Below, piece by piece: positions 50,158 to 58,994 of a stretch of DNA of 64,000 bases. The notes beneath the pieces are model-generated. The model searched no databases. It saw only the letters and a list, made by a program, of their open reading frames with translations, and was not told where the DNA came from. The translations under genes were made by a program, and so were the position numbers. Position 1 is the first letter of the stretch; each line of letters starts with the position of its first letter. The stretch lies in NCBI RefSeq assembly GCF_014930365.1, contig NZ_JABXWI010000001.1, forward strand, positions 507,958-571,957, in the 5' to 3' direction. This stretch comes from Streptomyces caniscabiei. Its GTDB lineage: Bacteria > Actinomycetota > Actinomycetes > Streptomycetales > Streptomycetaceae.

Positions 50158-50899
50158 CGAGGGCCATGCGGGCGGTGCCCGGCTCGCCCCGTACCGCCGC
50201 GTCCGTCAGTTCCCTCACCCGGCCGGCCGGGACCGGGACGCCGGGGGTCTCGAAGAACCAGCGCCCCGCCTCCTCCTGGCCGAGCCCGGCCGGGCGTTCC
50301 GCCAGGTACGGCGTGACGTACACCGGCGTGCCCGGCTCGGCACGCCAGCTCTCGGCCAGGGGGCCGAGATCGACCGCGTCGTAGCCGAGGGTGTCGAGGA
50401 GCCGGATCACCTCGTCCTTGGCCGCCGCGTGGTCGCCCGCGACGGGCAGGGCGCTGCGGTCGGCGGCCCCGGCGGGCCGGGCGCTGGTGAGCAGCCGCCG
50501 GAAGTCGATGGTGTTGAAGGCCTTGACCACGTACGAGTCGGCCAGGTGCCGCTGGACCAGGGCGCTGGAGGTCAGGCCGCCGTCGTCCAGTTCGGCGAGG
50601 CGGCCGTCGCGCTCCGGGTAGTAGTTCATGGTGTCGATCACGGTCCTGCCGGCCAGGTCGGCGGCGGAGAGCCGCGTGTAGACGTGCAGCGGGATGGTCG
50701 CCACGACCAGGTCACCGGCCCGCGCGGCCTCGGCGGGGGTGGCGGCGTGGGCGCGATCGCCGAGTTCGGCGACCAGGTCGGCGAGGGTCTCGGGGCCGCG
50801 CGAGTTGCTCAGGACGACGTCCAGCCCCGCGGCGACGGCCAGCCGGGCCAGCGCACCGCCGATCATTCCGCCGCCGATGAGTCCGAGGGTCTTGGTCAT
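50147..50899 (-). CDS. NADPH-dependent F420 reductase-like dinucleotide-binding protein
   Basis: 250 aa. N-terminal Rossmann fold: GLIGGGMIGGALARLAVAAG, then SNSRGPETLADLV, and a typical VVATIPLHVY. Mid-protein VKAFNTIDFRRLL matches the F420_oxidored family, in which such proteins reduce F420 or act as imine/ketone reductases. It is divergent from a TetR gene at 51025, with an inverted repeat between them. The substrate cannot be named. Confidence 0.85.
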   Translation of the reverse strand: MTKTLGLIGGGMIGGALARLAVAAGLDVVLSNSRGPETLADLVAELGDRAHAATPAEAARAGDLVVATIPLHVYTRLSAADLAGRTVIDTMNYYPERDGRLAELDDGGLTSSALVQRHLADSYVVKAFNTIDFRRLLTSARPAGAADRSALPVAGDHAAAKDEVIRLLDTLGYDAVDLGPLAESWRAEPGTPVYVTPYLAERPAGLGQEEAGRWFFETPGVPVPAGRVRELTDAAVRGEPGTARMALADD

Positions 50900-50939
50900 G
50901 GCGTCGGATCGCTCCTTGCTGTCGAGTAACGTGATAACA

Positions 50940-50957
50940 AGTTCCGCAAATGGAACT
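50940..50957. promoter_or_regulatory. Probable TetR operator
   Basis: AGTTCC-GCAAAT-GGAACT, a perfect 6-bp-arm inverted repeat, lies between the divergent reductase and TetR genes. ACTGAGT is repeated at 50955 and 50974. Confidence 0.6.
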
Positions 50958-51024
50958 GAGTGTCACGCTAGCCACTGAGTACCAGACCCGCAAGCAAGGG
51001 GTCGGGCAGGGTTAACATCGCGGG

Positions 51025-51624
51025 GTGAGTGAGGTGAGCGGAGCGGCCCGCGCGAACACGCGGAACATCGCACGAGCGGCCGTACGGGCCGAACTGGCCC
51101 AGGTCGCCTTCGAGTTGTTCCGCCGCGACGGCTTCGACAAGGTGACGCTCGACGATCTGGCGTCGGCGGCCGGGGTGTCCCGGAGCACGTTCCTGCGGTA
51201 CTTCGGCACCAAGGAGGACGCCGTCCTCGACGCCTTCGACGCGCACGGCGGCTGGGTCGCGGACGCGCTGCGCGCCCGCCCCGCCGACGAGGACGACTGG
51301 ACGGCGCTGCGCCGGGCACTGGACGCGGTCATCCAGCGCTACCACCAGGACCCGGTCGGCTCCCTCGCCACCACCCGGCTCGTCCGGGACACCCCCGCGC
51401 TCTGCGCACGCCAGCTGGAGAAGCAGCACGGCTGGCGGCCGACACTGGCGAAGGCCCTCGCCGAACGTCACGGTTCCTCGGGACCCCCGACCCTCGCGGA
51501 GACCGTACGGGCCGCCGCCGCGCTCGACTGCCTCAACATCGCCCTCGACCACTGGACCGCCTCGGACGGCGACCTCGACCTCGTCGCCCTCCTGGACGAG
51601 GCCTTCGCGACGCTGACGCCATAG
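51025..51624 (+). CDS. TetR-family transcriptional regulator
   Basis: 199 aa from the GTG at 51025. The DNA-binding part (about 18-65) has AELAQVAFELFRRDGFDKVT and LASAAGVSRSTFLRYF. The rest is a helical ligand-binding domain without a known motif. Its divergence from the F420-reductase-like gene and the inverted repeat at 50940-50957 make that gene its probable target. Confidence 0.88.
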   Translation: MSEVSGAARANTRNIARAAVRAELAQVAFELFRRDGFDKVTLDDLASAAGVSRSTFLRYFGTKEDAVLDAFDAHGGWVADALRARPADEDDWTALRRALDAVIQRYHQDPVGSLATTRLVRDTPALCARQLEKQHGWRPTLAKALAERHGSSGPPTLAETVRAAAALDCLNIALDHWTASDGDLDLVALLDEAFATLTP

Positions 51625-51695
51625 CCGACGCCATACAGGCAGTCGTGGCTGACGCCATGGAGGTAGCCGTAGCTGACGCCATGGAGGTAGAGGTC
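51624..51695. repeat. Three 24-bp tandem repeats between two convergent stop codons
   Basis: Units GCTGACGCCATGGAGGTAGC plus 4 bp start on the last base of the TetR stop and end at the stop of the reverse gene at 51694. They fill the whole gap. Confidence 0.7.
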
Positions 51696-52290
51696 AGACG
51701 TACACGATCGGGCAGGCGCGGCGGATCGAGTGCTGGGCCGCGCGCAGGTACAGGGCGACGTAGAAGGCCATGTCGAGGTCGTCGGCCCAGGGGCCCGGCC
51801 GGGTCGCCGCCAGCCGCTTCGCCGGCCCGTCCAGGAACCACATGGTCAGGTCGAGGTTGTCGCACATCTCCGGGACCTCGGCCGTCGGCAGCTCGACGGC
51901 CGCCGCGAGCCGCTCCGCGAGCGCCAGCACCTGGGGGGCGCCCGCGACCACGGTCTCATCCGTGTAGCCGGACTCGACGTCGTCCAGCCGGATGTCCTCC
52001 TCCAGCGACAGCGGCACCAGCACGGTCCAGCCGAGCAGGGTCTCCGTCTCCTCGCGCGTGAGGTGGGCCCCGCACAGCGTGACGAACCCGTCCATCGGCG
52101 GGACCAGCTTCTCCTCGAAGGCCAGCCCCGAGCCGCGGACCAAGTCCGTCCGTCCGGGCACCGAGTCGTAGGGCCGCAGCCCCCGCCGCGCCAACTCCTC
52201 GTTCAGCGCGGCGGCCACCCGCCCCCGCCCCTCCTCCTCGTCCTCACCGAACCAGTCCTCCGCATCGACGCTCACCAGGTAGATGCCCAT
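51694..52290 (-). CDS. Unknown acidic cytoplasmic protein
   Basis: 198 aa from the ATG at 52290. It begins MGIYLVSVDAEDWFGEDEEE and is rich in Asp, Glu and Leu; no signal peptide or membrane helix. There is no ribosome site, but TACGTT (reverse complement at 52298-52303) ends 7 nt before the ATG, so a leaderless message is likely. No family is recognised; it looks like a complete streptomycete orphan. Confidence 0.6.
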   Translation of the reverse strand: MGIYLVSVDAEDWFGEDEEEGRGRVAAALNEELARRGLRPYDSVPGRTDLVRGSGLAFEEKLVPPMDGFVTLCGAHLTREETETLLGWTVLVPLSLEEDIRLDDVESGYTDETVVAGAPQVLALAERLAAAVELPTAEVPEMCDNLDLTMWFLDGPAKRLAATRPGPWADDLDMAFYVALYLRAAQHSIRRACPIVYV

Positions 52291-52322
52291 GGCCCGGAAC
52301 GTACCGCGTGCCACTGACAGCG

Positions 52323-52348
52323 CGGGGGTGTAGCGAGCTACACCCCCG
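52323..52348. promoter_or_regulatory. 26-bp palindrome with 12-bp arms
   Basis: CGGGGGTGTAGC-GA-GCTACACCCCCG lies between a reverse gene (start 52290) and the small membrane protein at 52463. The GTGTAGC/GCTACAC core resembles operators of PadR-type or similar regulators. It may instead act in RNA as a hairpin. Confidence 0.6.
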
Positions 52349-52462
52349 ATCCGGGAGGTCACTCCCTCGTGGCGAGGCCGGCCGAACGGGATCGTTGAAG
52401 CACGAGGTCGAACGGACCTCACCCCTCCCCTCCTCACCCCCGAATCCCCGAAGGGATCTCCC

Positions 52463-52651
52463 ATGAAGGCCCTGCTCGGCTCGAAGCCCGTCCTGTGGTT
52501 CCTGTTCCTGTTCAACCTGGTCGTCGCCGCGGTCGCTCCCCTGGTCGTCGACGGCGCGCAGGGCGTGGCCACCGCCGTCGGCATGGGCGTCGTCTCACTC
52601 GGCGCGGGCGTCAGCCTGCTGCGGGGCCGAGGACAGCGGCAGCACGCCTGA
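52463..52651 (+). CDS. Small two-helix membrane protein
   Basis: 62 aa from the ATG at 52463, with AAGGGA about 7 nt upstream. Two hydrophobic segments, VLWFLFLFNLVVAAVAPLVV and VATAVGMGVVSLGAGVSLL, then a basic tail. The gene follows the 26-bp palindrome by 114 bp. Function unknown. Confidence 0.65.
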   Translation: MKALLGSKPVLWFLFLFNLVVAAVAPLVVDGAQGVATAVGMGVVSLGAGVSLLRGRGQRQHA

Positions 52652-52787
52652 GCGCCACCGCCGGCGAGCCGACGAGTCTCGGTGACGTGGGCCGTATGCG
52701 CGGAACCCCGTGCCGCCCACACGCGTCCCTTCCGTTGTCCAGCTCACCGAGGCACCGCCCGGCGTCGGCCAGTCACACAGAGAGCGA

Positions 52788-52982
52788 ATGACCACCGTGT
52801 TCATAGCCATCCTGTCCGTCGTCCTCCTGCTCGCCATCGGCGGCTGCGTATGCGTCTACTGGACCGCCCGGGGCGACGCCCCGCGCTGGGCACGGGGCAT
52901 CGCCCGGACGACCGAGGTCGCGAGCGAGCTGGCCCTCAGCGCGAACAGCAAGTCCCGCGGCGGCAACGGGGACAACGACTAG
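52788..52982 (+). CDS. Small single-helix membrane protein
   Basis: 64 aa from the ATG at 52788 (AGAGAG upstream). One N-terminal hydrophobic helix (FIAILSVVLLLAIGGCVCVY), then a charged cytoplasmic tail with polar repeats (SKSRGGNGDND). Function unknown. It precedes the HEAT-repeat gene by 128 bp in the same direction. Confidence 0.55.
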   Translation: MTTVFIAILSVVLLLAIGGCVCVYWTARGDAPRWARGIARTTEVASELALSANSKSRGGNGDND

Positions 52983-53110
52983 GACGCGCCCGGCTCGTAC
53001 GGCCAGGACCGGCACGCGCGCCCGCCCGCACAACTCCCGGGCCCCCGGAGCGGTCATCCTCAGTGACATCTCCCCCGTGGGGGCGGTGCAGGGGACCCCG
53101 AGGGGGACAC

Positions 53111-54697
53111 GTGGGAGTTGTCAGGGGTGGCGGAGCCGACGGCGCGGCACATCAAATCGCCTACTTTCTGAGGGAGTCGGCGGCCACGGAACCCGGGCGG
53201 AGGGCTGCCGCCGTCAAGGGGCTCGGGCGGGTGGGGCGTTGGGCGGCGGCGTACGGGGACGTGGTCGCCGGTGTGGCGGAGGCCGTCGTACGGGCCGCTC
53301 AGGACCCCGCGGCCGTGGTGCGGGCCGGGGCGGCGGACGCGCTCGGCCGGCTGGGGCCCGTCGGAGGGGACGGCGCGGGCGCGGTGGTCCTCGGTCTGAT
53401 GGGGGACCCGGACGGCGGCGTACGGCGTCGCGCGTCGCTCGCGGCCGAGCGGCTCGCGCTGGAGGGGCCGGACGTCGTCGGGGCGTTCCGGCGGCTGATG
53501 TCCGACGACTCGGACTGGCACCTGCGGCTCAACGGTCTGCTCGGGTTGGCCCGACGCGAAGGCAACCCCGAAACGGCCGTCCTCATACGGCTGTTGGGCG
53601 ACACCGGTACACCGGTGTGGGGGCACGCGCGCATGGCCCTCTACCCGTTGCTGGGAAAGCGGCGCGTACGGGAGCAGGTCCTGCACACCGCCCGGTACGG
53701 CCGGGGTCTGTCCCGGGCCCGGGTCCTGGACATGCTGCCCTCGAAGGACCTGGCCCGGCTGCGCGGCTCGCTCATCGAGGGCCTGCGCGACGAGTGCCCT
53801 GCCGTCCGGGGCATGGCCGCGTCCAAGCTGCCCGACGACCGGCGCTCCCGCACGGCGGTCCTGGCCGCGCTCGCGGCCGAGACCGACGCGGAGGCTGCCC
53901 GGCAGATGCTCCACACCCTCGGGTGGTGGGGCGAGGAGCGGGCCGAACCGCTCGCGGTGCGGTGGCTGGACCACCCGGAGTCGGGGTCCACCGCCGTGTG
54001 GGCACTGGCCCGCCTGGACACGCCGGAGGCCTGGGAGTGGATCAGGACGGTGGTCGCCGGCGGGCCGGGCCCCGAGCCGGTGCCCGGTCGCGGGCGTCCC
54101 GATGTCCGGGACGCCGCCGCCACCGCGCTGGGCGAGCGCGGGGACGCGAGGACCACCGAGTTGCTGCTGCCGCTCCTGCGCGATCCCGACGAGCGGGTAC
54201 GGCGTGGCGCGGTACGGGGTCTGATGCAACTCGGGCGGCACGAGCCGCGAGGCGCGGAGCAGCACGCGGACCGGCGTGCGGTGGTCGAGGCGCTGCTCGG
54301 TCTCCTGACGACCGACGAGGCGATCCTCCACGACACCCGGAACGCGCTCAGCAACTACCCCGAGACCCTCCCCGCCGTACGGCGGCTGATCGACCACCCC
54401 TCGGACGAGGTCAGGGCGACCGTGCTCTCCCTCCTCGACGCGAACGAGGAGAGCGATAGGGACACGCTCCTCGCGCACCGCCACGATCCGTCGGAATCGG
54501 TCCGGTTCCAAGCCCTGTGGGGGATCGGCCGGTACGTGGACACGCACGGAGAGCTGCCCCTCGCAGCCGCCGGAACAACCCTGCGGGACGAGATCGGGCG
54601 ACTGGCCCACGGCCCCTACTCCTCCATCACCTCCTTCAACATCCGGCTGACGGCGGGCCGCATCCTCGACAAGCTGGAGAAGGAAGGGAAGGCCTGA
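53111..54697 (+). CDS. HEAT-repeat protein
   Basis: 528 aa from the GTG at 53111, which follows AGGGGGAC; the frame is open far upstream but that part is not protein-like. Most of the protein is Ala/Leu/Arg-rich alpha-solenoid: repeats such as DPAAVVRAGAADALGRLGPV, DPDGGVRRRASLAAERLALE, DPDERVRRGAVRGLMQLGRH and HPSDEVRATVLSLLDANEES are the best copies. No catalytic domain is visible. It probably acts as a protein scaffold. A 19-bp hairpin follows. Confidence 0.8.
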   Translation: MGVVRGGGADGAAHQIAYFLRESAATEPGRRAAAVKGLGRVGRWAAAYGDVVAGVAEAVVRAAQDPAAVVRAGAADALGRLGPVGGDGAGAVVLGLMGDPDGGVRRRASLAAERLALEGPDVVGAFRRLMSDDSDWHLRLNGLLGLARREGNPETAVLIRLLGDTGTPVWGHARMALYPLLGKRRVREQVLHTARYGRGLSRARVLDMLPSKDLARLRGSLIEGLRDECPAVRGMAASKLPDDRRSRTAVLAALAAETDAEAARQMLHTLGWWGEERAEPLAVRWLDHPESGSTAVWALARLDTPEAWEWIRTVVAGGPGPEPVPGRGRPDVRDAAATALGERGDARTTELLLPLLRDPDERVRRGAVRGLMQLGRHEPRGAEQHADRRAVVEALLGLLTTDEAILHDTRNALSNYPETLPAVRRLIDHPSDEVRATVLSLLDANEESDRDTLLAHRHDPSESVRFQALWGIGRYVDTHGELPLAAAGTTLRDEIGRLAHGPYSSITSFNIRLTAGRILDKLEKEGKA

Positions 54698-54706
54698 CCA
54701 GAACGT

Positions 54707-54749
54707 GGAACGGCCGGCTCGACGCGGTGGGCGTCGAGCCGGCCGTTCC
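54707..54749. terminator. Strong hairpin terminator before argG
   Basis: A perfect 19-bp stem (54707-54725 with 54731-54749) and a 5-nt loop, between the convergent HEAT gene and argG. Confidence 0.8.
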
Positions 54750-54750
54750 A

Positions 54751-56379
<1,629 letters not shown>

Positions 56380-56705
56380 TCACCCTTCGAGTTCGGTGAA
56401 GAGGGTCAGCTGGAGGGCGCCGGGGGCTTCGAGGCGGGAGTTGAGGGAGTTCCAGGGGGTGCGGGTCGGCTCGGCGATCACCTCGGCACCGGCCGCCGCC
56501 AGCTTCGCCGTGGTCGCGGTCGAGTCGTCCACCTCGAAGGCGACCCGGATGTGGCCGGCCACCCGGCGGCCGACCTCCACCTCGTCGATGAACTCCGCGT
56601 GCTTCGGATCGGTGATCTCCAGCGTCGCCCGCCCCGCTTCGAGGATCGACACCCGCCCCCCGTCGGACGAGAACGCCGCCCGCTCGGGCAGCCCCAGCAC
56701 ATCAC
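56380..56705 (-). pseudogene. VOC-family protein, C-terminal fragment (split by IS)
   Basis: The fragment reads DVLGLPERAAFSSDGGRVSI and on to the stop at 56380, the second part of a glyoxalase/bleomycin-resistance (VOC) fold. Its first 27 codons are at 58234-58315. If the bases 56706-58233 are removed, the two parts join in frame to give LHFYRDVLGLPE, a normal VOC start, and a protein of 135 aa. Translation could still begin inside the element (56754), but the N-terminal strand would be missing. Confidence 0.85.
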
Positions 56706-56723
56706 CTGTTTCTTGCGAGGAGG

Positions 56724-56743
56724 CCCCGGCGTTCACGCCGGGG
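56724..56743. other. Left-end hairpin of the IS
   Basis: CCCCGGCG-TTCA-CGCCGGGG, a perfect 8-bp stem starting 18 nt from the inferred left end. The remaining leader to tnpB (56744-56974) has no other clear feature. Confidence 0.7.
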
Positions 56744-56974
56744 AGGAATCGCATCCGGGTGTCGTGACGCGGAGCGTCGCCGCATCCGGTTCAGGGCGCG
56801 GAGCGCCCGTAGCGCTGTCGGTGTCTCGGAGGTGATGGGAACGCGTGTGCCTGTAGTCGCTGGTCGGGGTGGTGGCTGCGGGGTCGGGGGGCGTTTGTGC
56901 GGCTGTCGTACATATGGTCCTTCGCAGGGTTCGGGACGGCACGATGTCCCGGCCGGGGAGCGTGAGGGGGCGAG

Positions 56975-58194
56975 ATGGCGCAGGTGACGGCCGCTGCGGA
57001 GTCCGGGCATGCCTGGTACACGTACCGGCTGCGCGTGTCGTCCACTGCCCGCACCGCACTGGCCGCGGAGTGGGACCGATGCCGCTGGGTGTGGAACGAA
57101 TGCGTCGCCAAGTCCAGGGCCGTACACCTGCACAGCAAGACCCCGGCGGGAAGGCCACGTGTGGCCCGGCTCAGCTCGACAGGATGCTGACCGAGGCCCG
57201 CGCCCGTACGCCGTGGCTGCGCGAGGGCTCGTCGGTCGTCCAGCAGCAGGTCATCCGCGACTTCGGCCGCTCCCGCGCCAAGGCGCACAAGGACATCGAA
57301 GCGCGCCTGCCCATCACGCGCCGGGCCGGGATGCCCACGTACAAGAAGAAGCGCGAGGCACTGGCGACCCTCAACTACACGCGGCGTGGGTTCCGGCTGA
57401 AGGACGGCCGGCTGCATCTGGCGGGCGGCATCGTCGTGACAGTGGTGTGGTCGCGGGACCTGCCCACCGAGCCGTCCTCGGTGCGCGTCTACCAGGACAG
57501 CCTCGGGCACTGGTATGCCTCGTTCGTCGTCCCCTCCCAGGTCCAGCCCCTGCCGGAGACCGGCCGTGCACTCGGCGTCGACTGGGGCGTGAAGGAGACC
57601 GCGACCACCACCTCCGACGCGCACGACCTCCCCCACGCCGGGCACGGCAGGAAAGCCAAGGCCCAGCTGACCCGGTACGACCGGATGATGGCCCGCCGCA
57701 GGCCGGAGAAGGGCAAGCCCGGGTCGAAGGGCTACCGGGAGGCGAAGAAACTGCGGGCGAAGGCGCACAAGAAGGTCGCCAGGCAGCGTGAGGACACCGC
57801 TCGCAAGTGGGCCAAGAAGGTGGTCCGTGACCACGACGCCATCGCCGTCGAGAACTTCCGCCCCAAGTTCCTGGCCAGGACGACCATGGCCCGCAAGGCC
57901 GCCGACGCCGCCATCGGCGCCACCAAGACCGCTCTGGTCGAGATGGGCCGCAAGCACGGGCGGGACATCCGCCTCGTCCACCCCGCGTACACCACGATGG
58001 ACTGCGCGCACTGCGATGCGAGAGCCAAGCACGCAATGCCGCTGGGTGAGCGCACCTACACCTGCACCGTGTGCGGAAACGTGTCCCCCAGGGACAAGAA
58101 CTCCGCACGCGTCATGCTCGTCCGGGCAGGTCTCAACCCGGCTGGTGCTGATGGCGCAAGACCTCCTGGAGCGCTGCTCCGGGAGGCGGCCTGA
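56975..58194 (+). pseudogene. tnpB: TnpB RNA-guided nuclease of IS605 family, frameshifted near the N terminus
   Basis: About 405 codons. From the ATG at 56975 (GAGGGGGCGAG upstream) the frame gives the usual N terminus (YTYRLRVSSTARTALAAEWD, CRWVWNECVAKSRAVHLH) and then stops at 57190. The rest continues in the -1 frame (TCGPAQLDRMLTEARARTPW to 58194). The shift lies about 57140-57155, near GGCGGGAAGG. All three RuvC acids are intact: Asp in LGVDWGVKET, Glu in IAVENFRPKF and Asp in SPRDKNSARV. The zinc finger (CAHC and CTVC) is also intact. A shorter product from ATG 57184 would keep the nuclease but lose the N-terminal domain. A programmed shift, decay or a sequencing slip are all possible. 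Confidence 0.85.
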
Positions 58195-58233
58195 GCCAGG
58201 AATCCCCTTCCCTTCAGGGAGGGGAGGATTCAA
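58100..58233 (+). ncRNA. Probable guide RNA (omega/reRNA) at the element right end
   Basis: TnpB elements encode a scaffold RNA overlapping the 3' end of tnpB and ending at the right end, with the guide copied from the adjacent DNA. The hairpin at 58204-58224 with TTCA loop would be its last stem. The natural guide would begin GGTAGAAGTGCAGCG at 58234. No promoter or exact boundary can be seen. Confidence 0.35.
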
Positions 58234-58315
58234 GGTAGAAGTGCAGCGCGGCGTCGTAGTCGGCGGCGGTGACGACCAGCCGGAGTTCGCGGACGGGGGT
58301 GGTCTCGTCGGGCAC
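58234..58315 (-). pseudogene. VOC-family protein, N-terminal fragment (split by IS)
   Basis: From the GTG at 58315 with AGGAG upstream, the fragment encodes MPDETTPVRELRLVVTAADY and DAALHFY, the first strand of a VOC domain, then runs into IS sequence. It joins the fragment at 56380-56705. As it stands it would give a short peptide ending in the IS. Confidence 0.8.
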
Positions 58316-58368
58316 AACAGCTCCTGGGCTACTCGGGGTCGGGGAACAGAACGGTGATCGTGGGGCGG

Positions 58369-58965
58369 TCAGACGAGTCCCTCCGGCAGTGTGACCCCCG
58401 CCCCCGCCAGGTGGCGTAGGGCCGCCGCCGTGGAGTGGCAGTCGAAGAGGGCCGAGTGTTCGTCGCCCGGGGCGGCGGGCCGGGCGAGTCCCAGGGTCTG
58501 CCAGAGGCGGCCCGAGTTGACACCGGTCGTCGCCGGGGCGACGGCGTTCAGCCACGGCCGCACGTTGAGGAAACCCGGGGTGAGCGCGCTGTGCTCGATC
58601 TGCTCGCCCCGGGCCCGGGCCCAGCCGACGTTCTCGCCGAGGACGACCATGTCGTTGCCGTAGGAGAGGACCGCCCCGTCCCGGCAGAAGCCGAGGAAGT
58701 CGCCCAGGGCCCGGGCCGGCGGGAGGCCGTCCCGGTCCACGCTGCGCTGGTCGATACCGGTGAGGGTGGTGAAGAACGGCGAGAGCCGGGGGTTCACCAC
58801 CGGGCGGACCAGCGTCTCGTACTCCGCCACGACGGAGTACTCCTCGTTCACCCGCACCGCGCCGATCTGCACGATCTCCCGCAGGTGGCCGGGGGCCGAC
58901 CACTCCTGCTCCATGGCCCCCGGCCAGGTGGTGAACTCCAGGTCGAAGATGACGAACGTGGACAA
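58369..58965 (-). CDS. DEDDh 3'-5' exonuclease (DnaQ-like)
   Basis: 198 aa from the ATG at 58965. The acidic residues of the DEDDh family are visible: Asp and Glu in FVIFDLEFTTW, Asp in LSYGNDMVVLGENV, and His/Asp in HSALFDCHSTAAAL. It has no polymerase or helicase domain, like KapD/ERI-1-type stand-alone enzymes. It probably trims DNA or RNA ends. It lies just upstream (on the reverse strand) of the split VOC gene. Confidence 0.85.
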   Translation of the reverse strand: MSTFVIFDLEFTTWPGAMEQEWSAPGHLREIVQIGAVRVNEEYSVVAEYETLVRPVVNPRLSPFFTTLTGIDQRSVDRDGLPPARALGDFLGFCRDGAVLSYGNDMVVLGENVGWARARGEQIEHSALTPGFLNVRPWLNAVAPATTGVNSGRLWQTLGLARPAAPGDEHSALFDCHSTAAALRHLAGAGVTLPEGLV

Positions 58966-58994
58966 GACGCTGGCTCCCGGGTGTGCGAGGACGG

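Larger units (their letters stand above)
56706..58233 (+). mobile_element. IS605/IS1341-type element with tnpB only
   Basis: The element is 1528 bp and splits a VOC gene. Both ends have an 8-bp hairpin with a TTCA loop followed by AGGAATC or AGGATTC (left 56724-56743; right 58204-58224), typical of subterminal structures in this family. There is no target duplication. Left flank is ATCAC, so the target (and expected TnpB motif) is probably TCAC. No tnpA is present, so it depends on a helper. Confidence 0.85.

Noticed and set aside
56380..56754. Intact 124-aa VOC protein starting at 56754
   Set aside because: Its first 16 residues are IS sequence and the true first strand is found beyond the element at 58234-58315.
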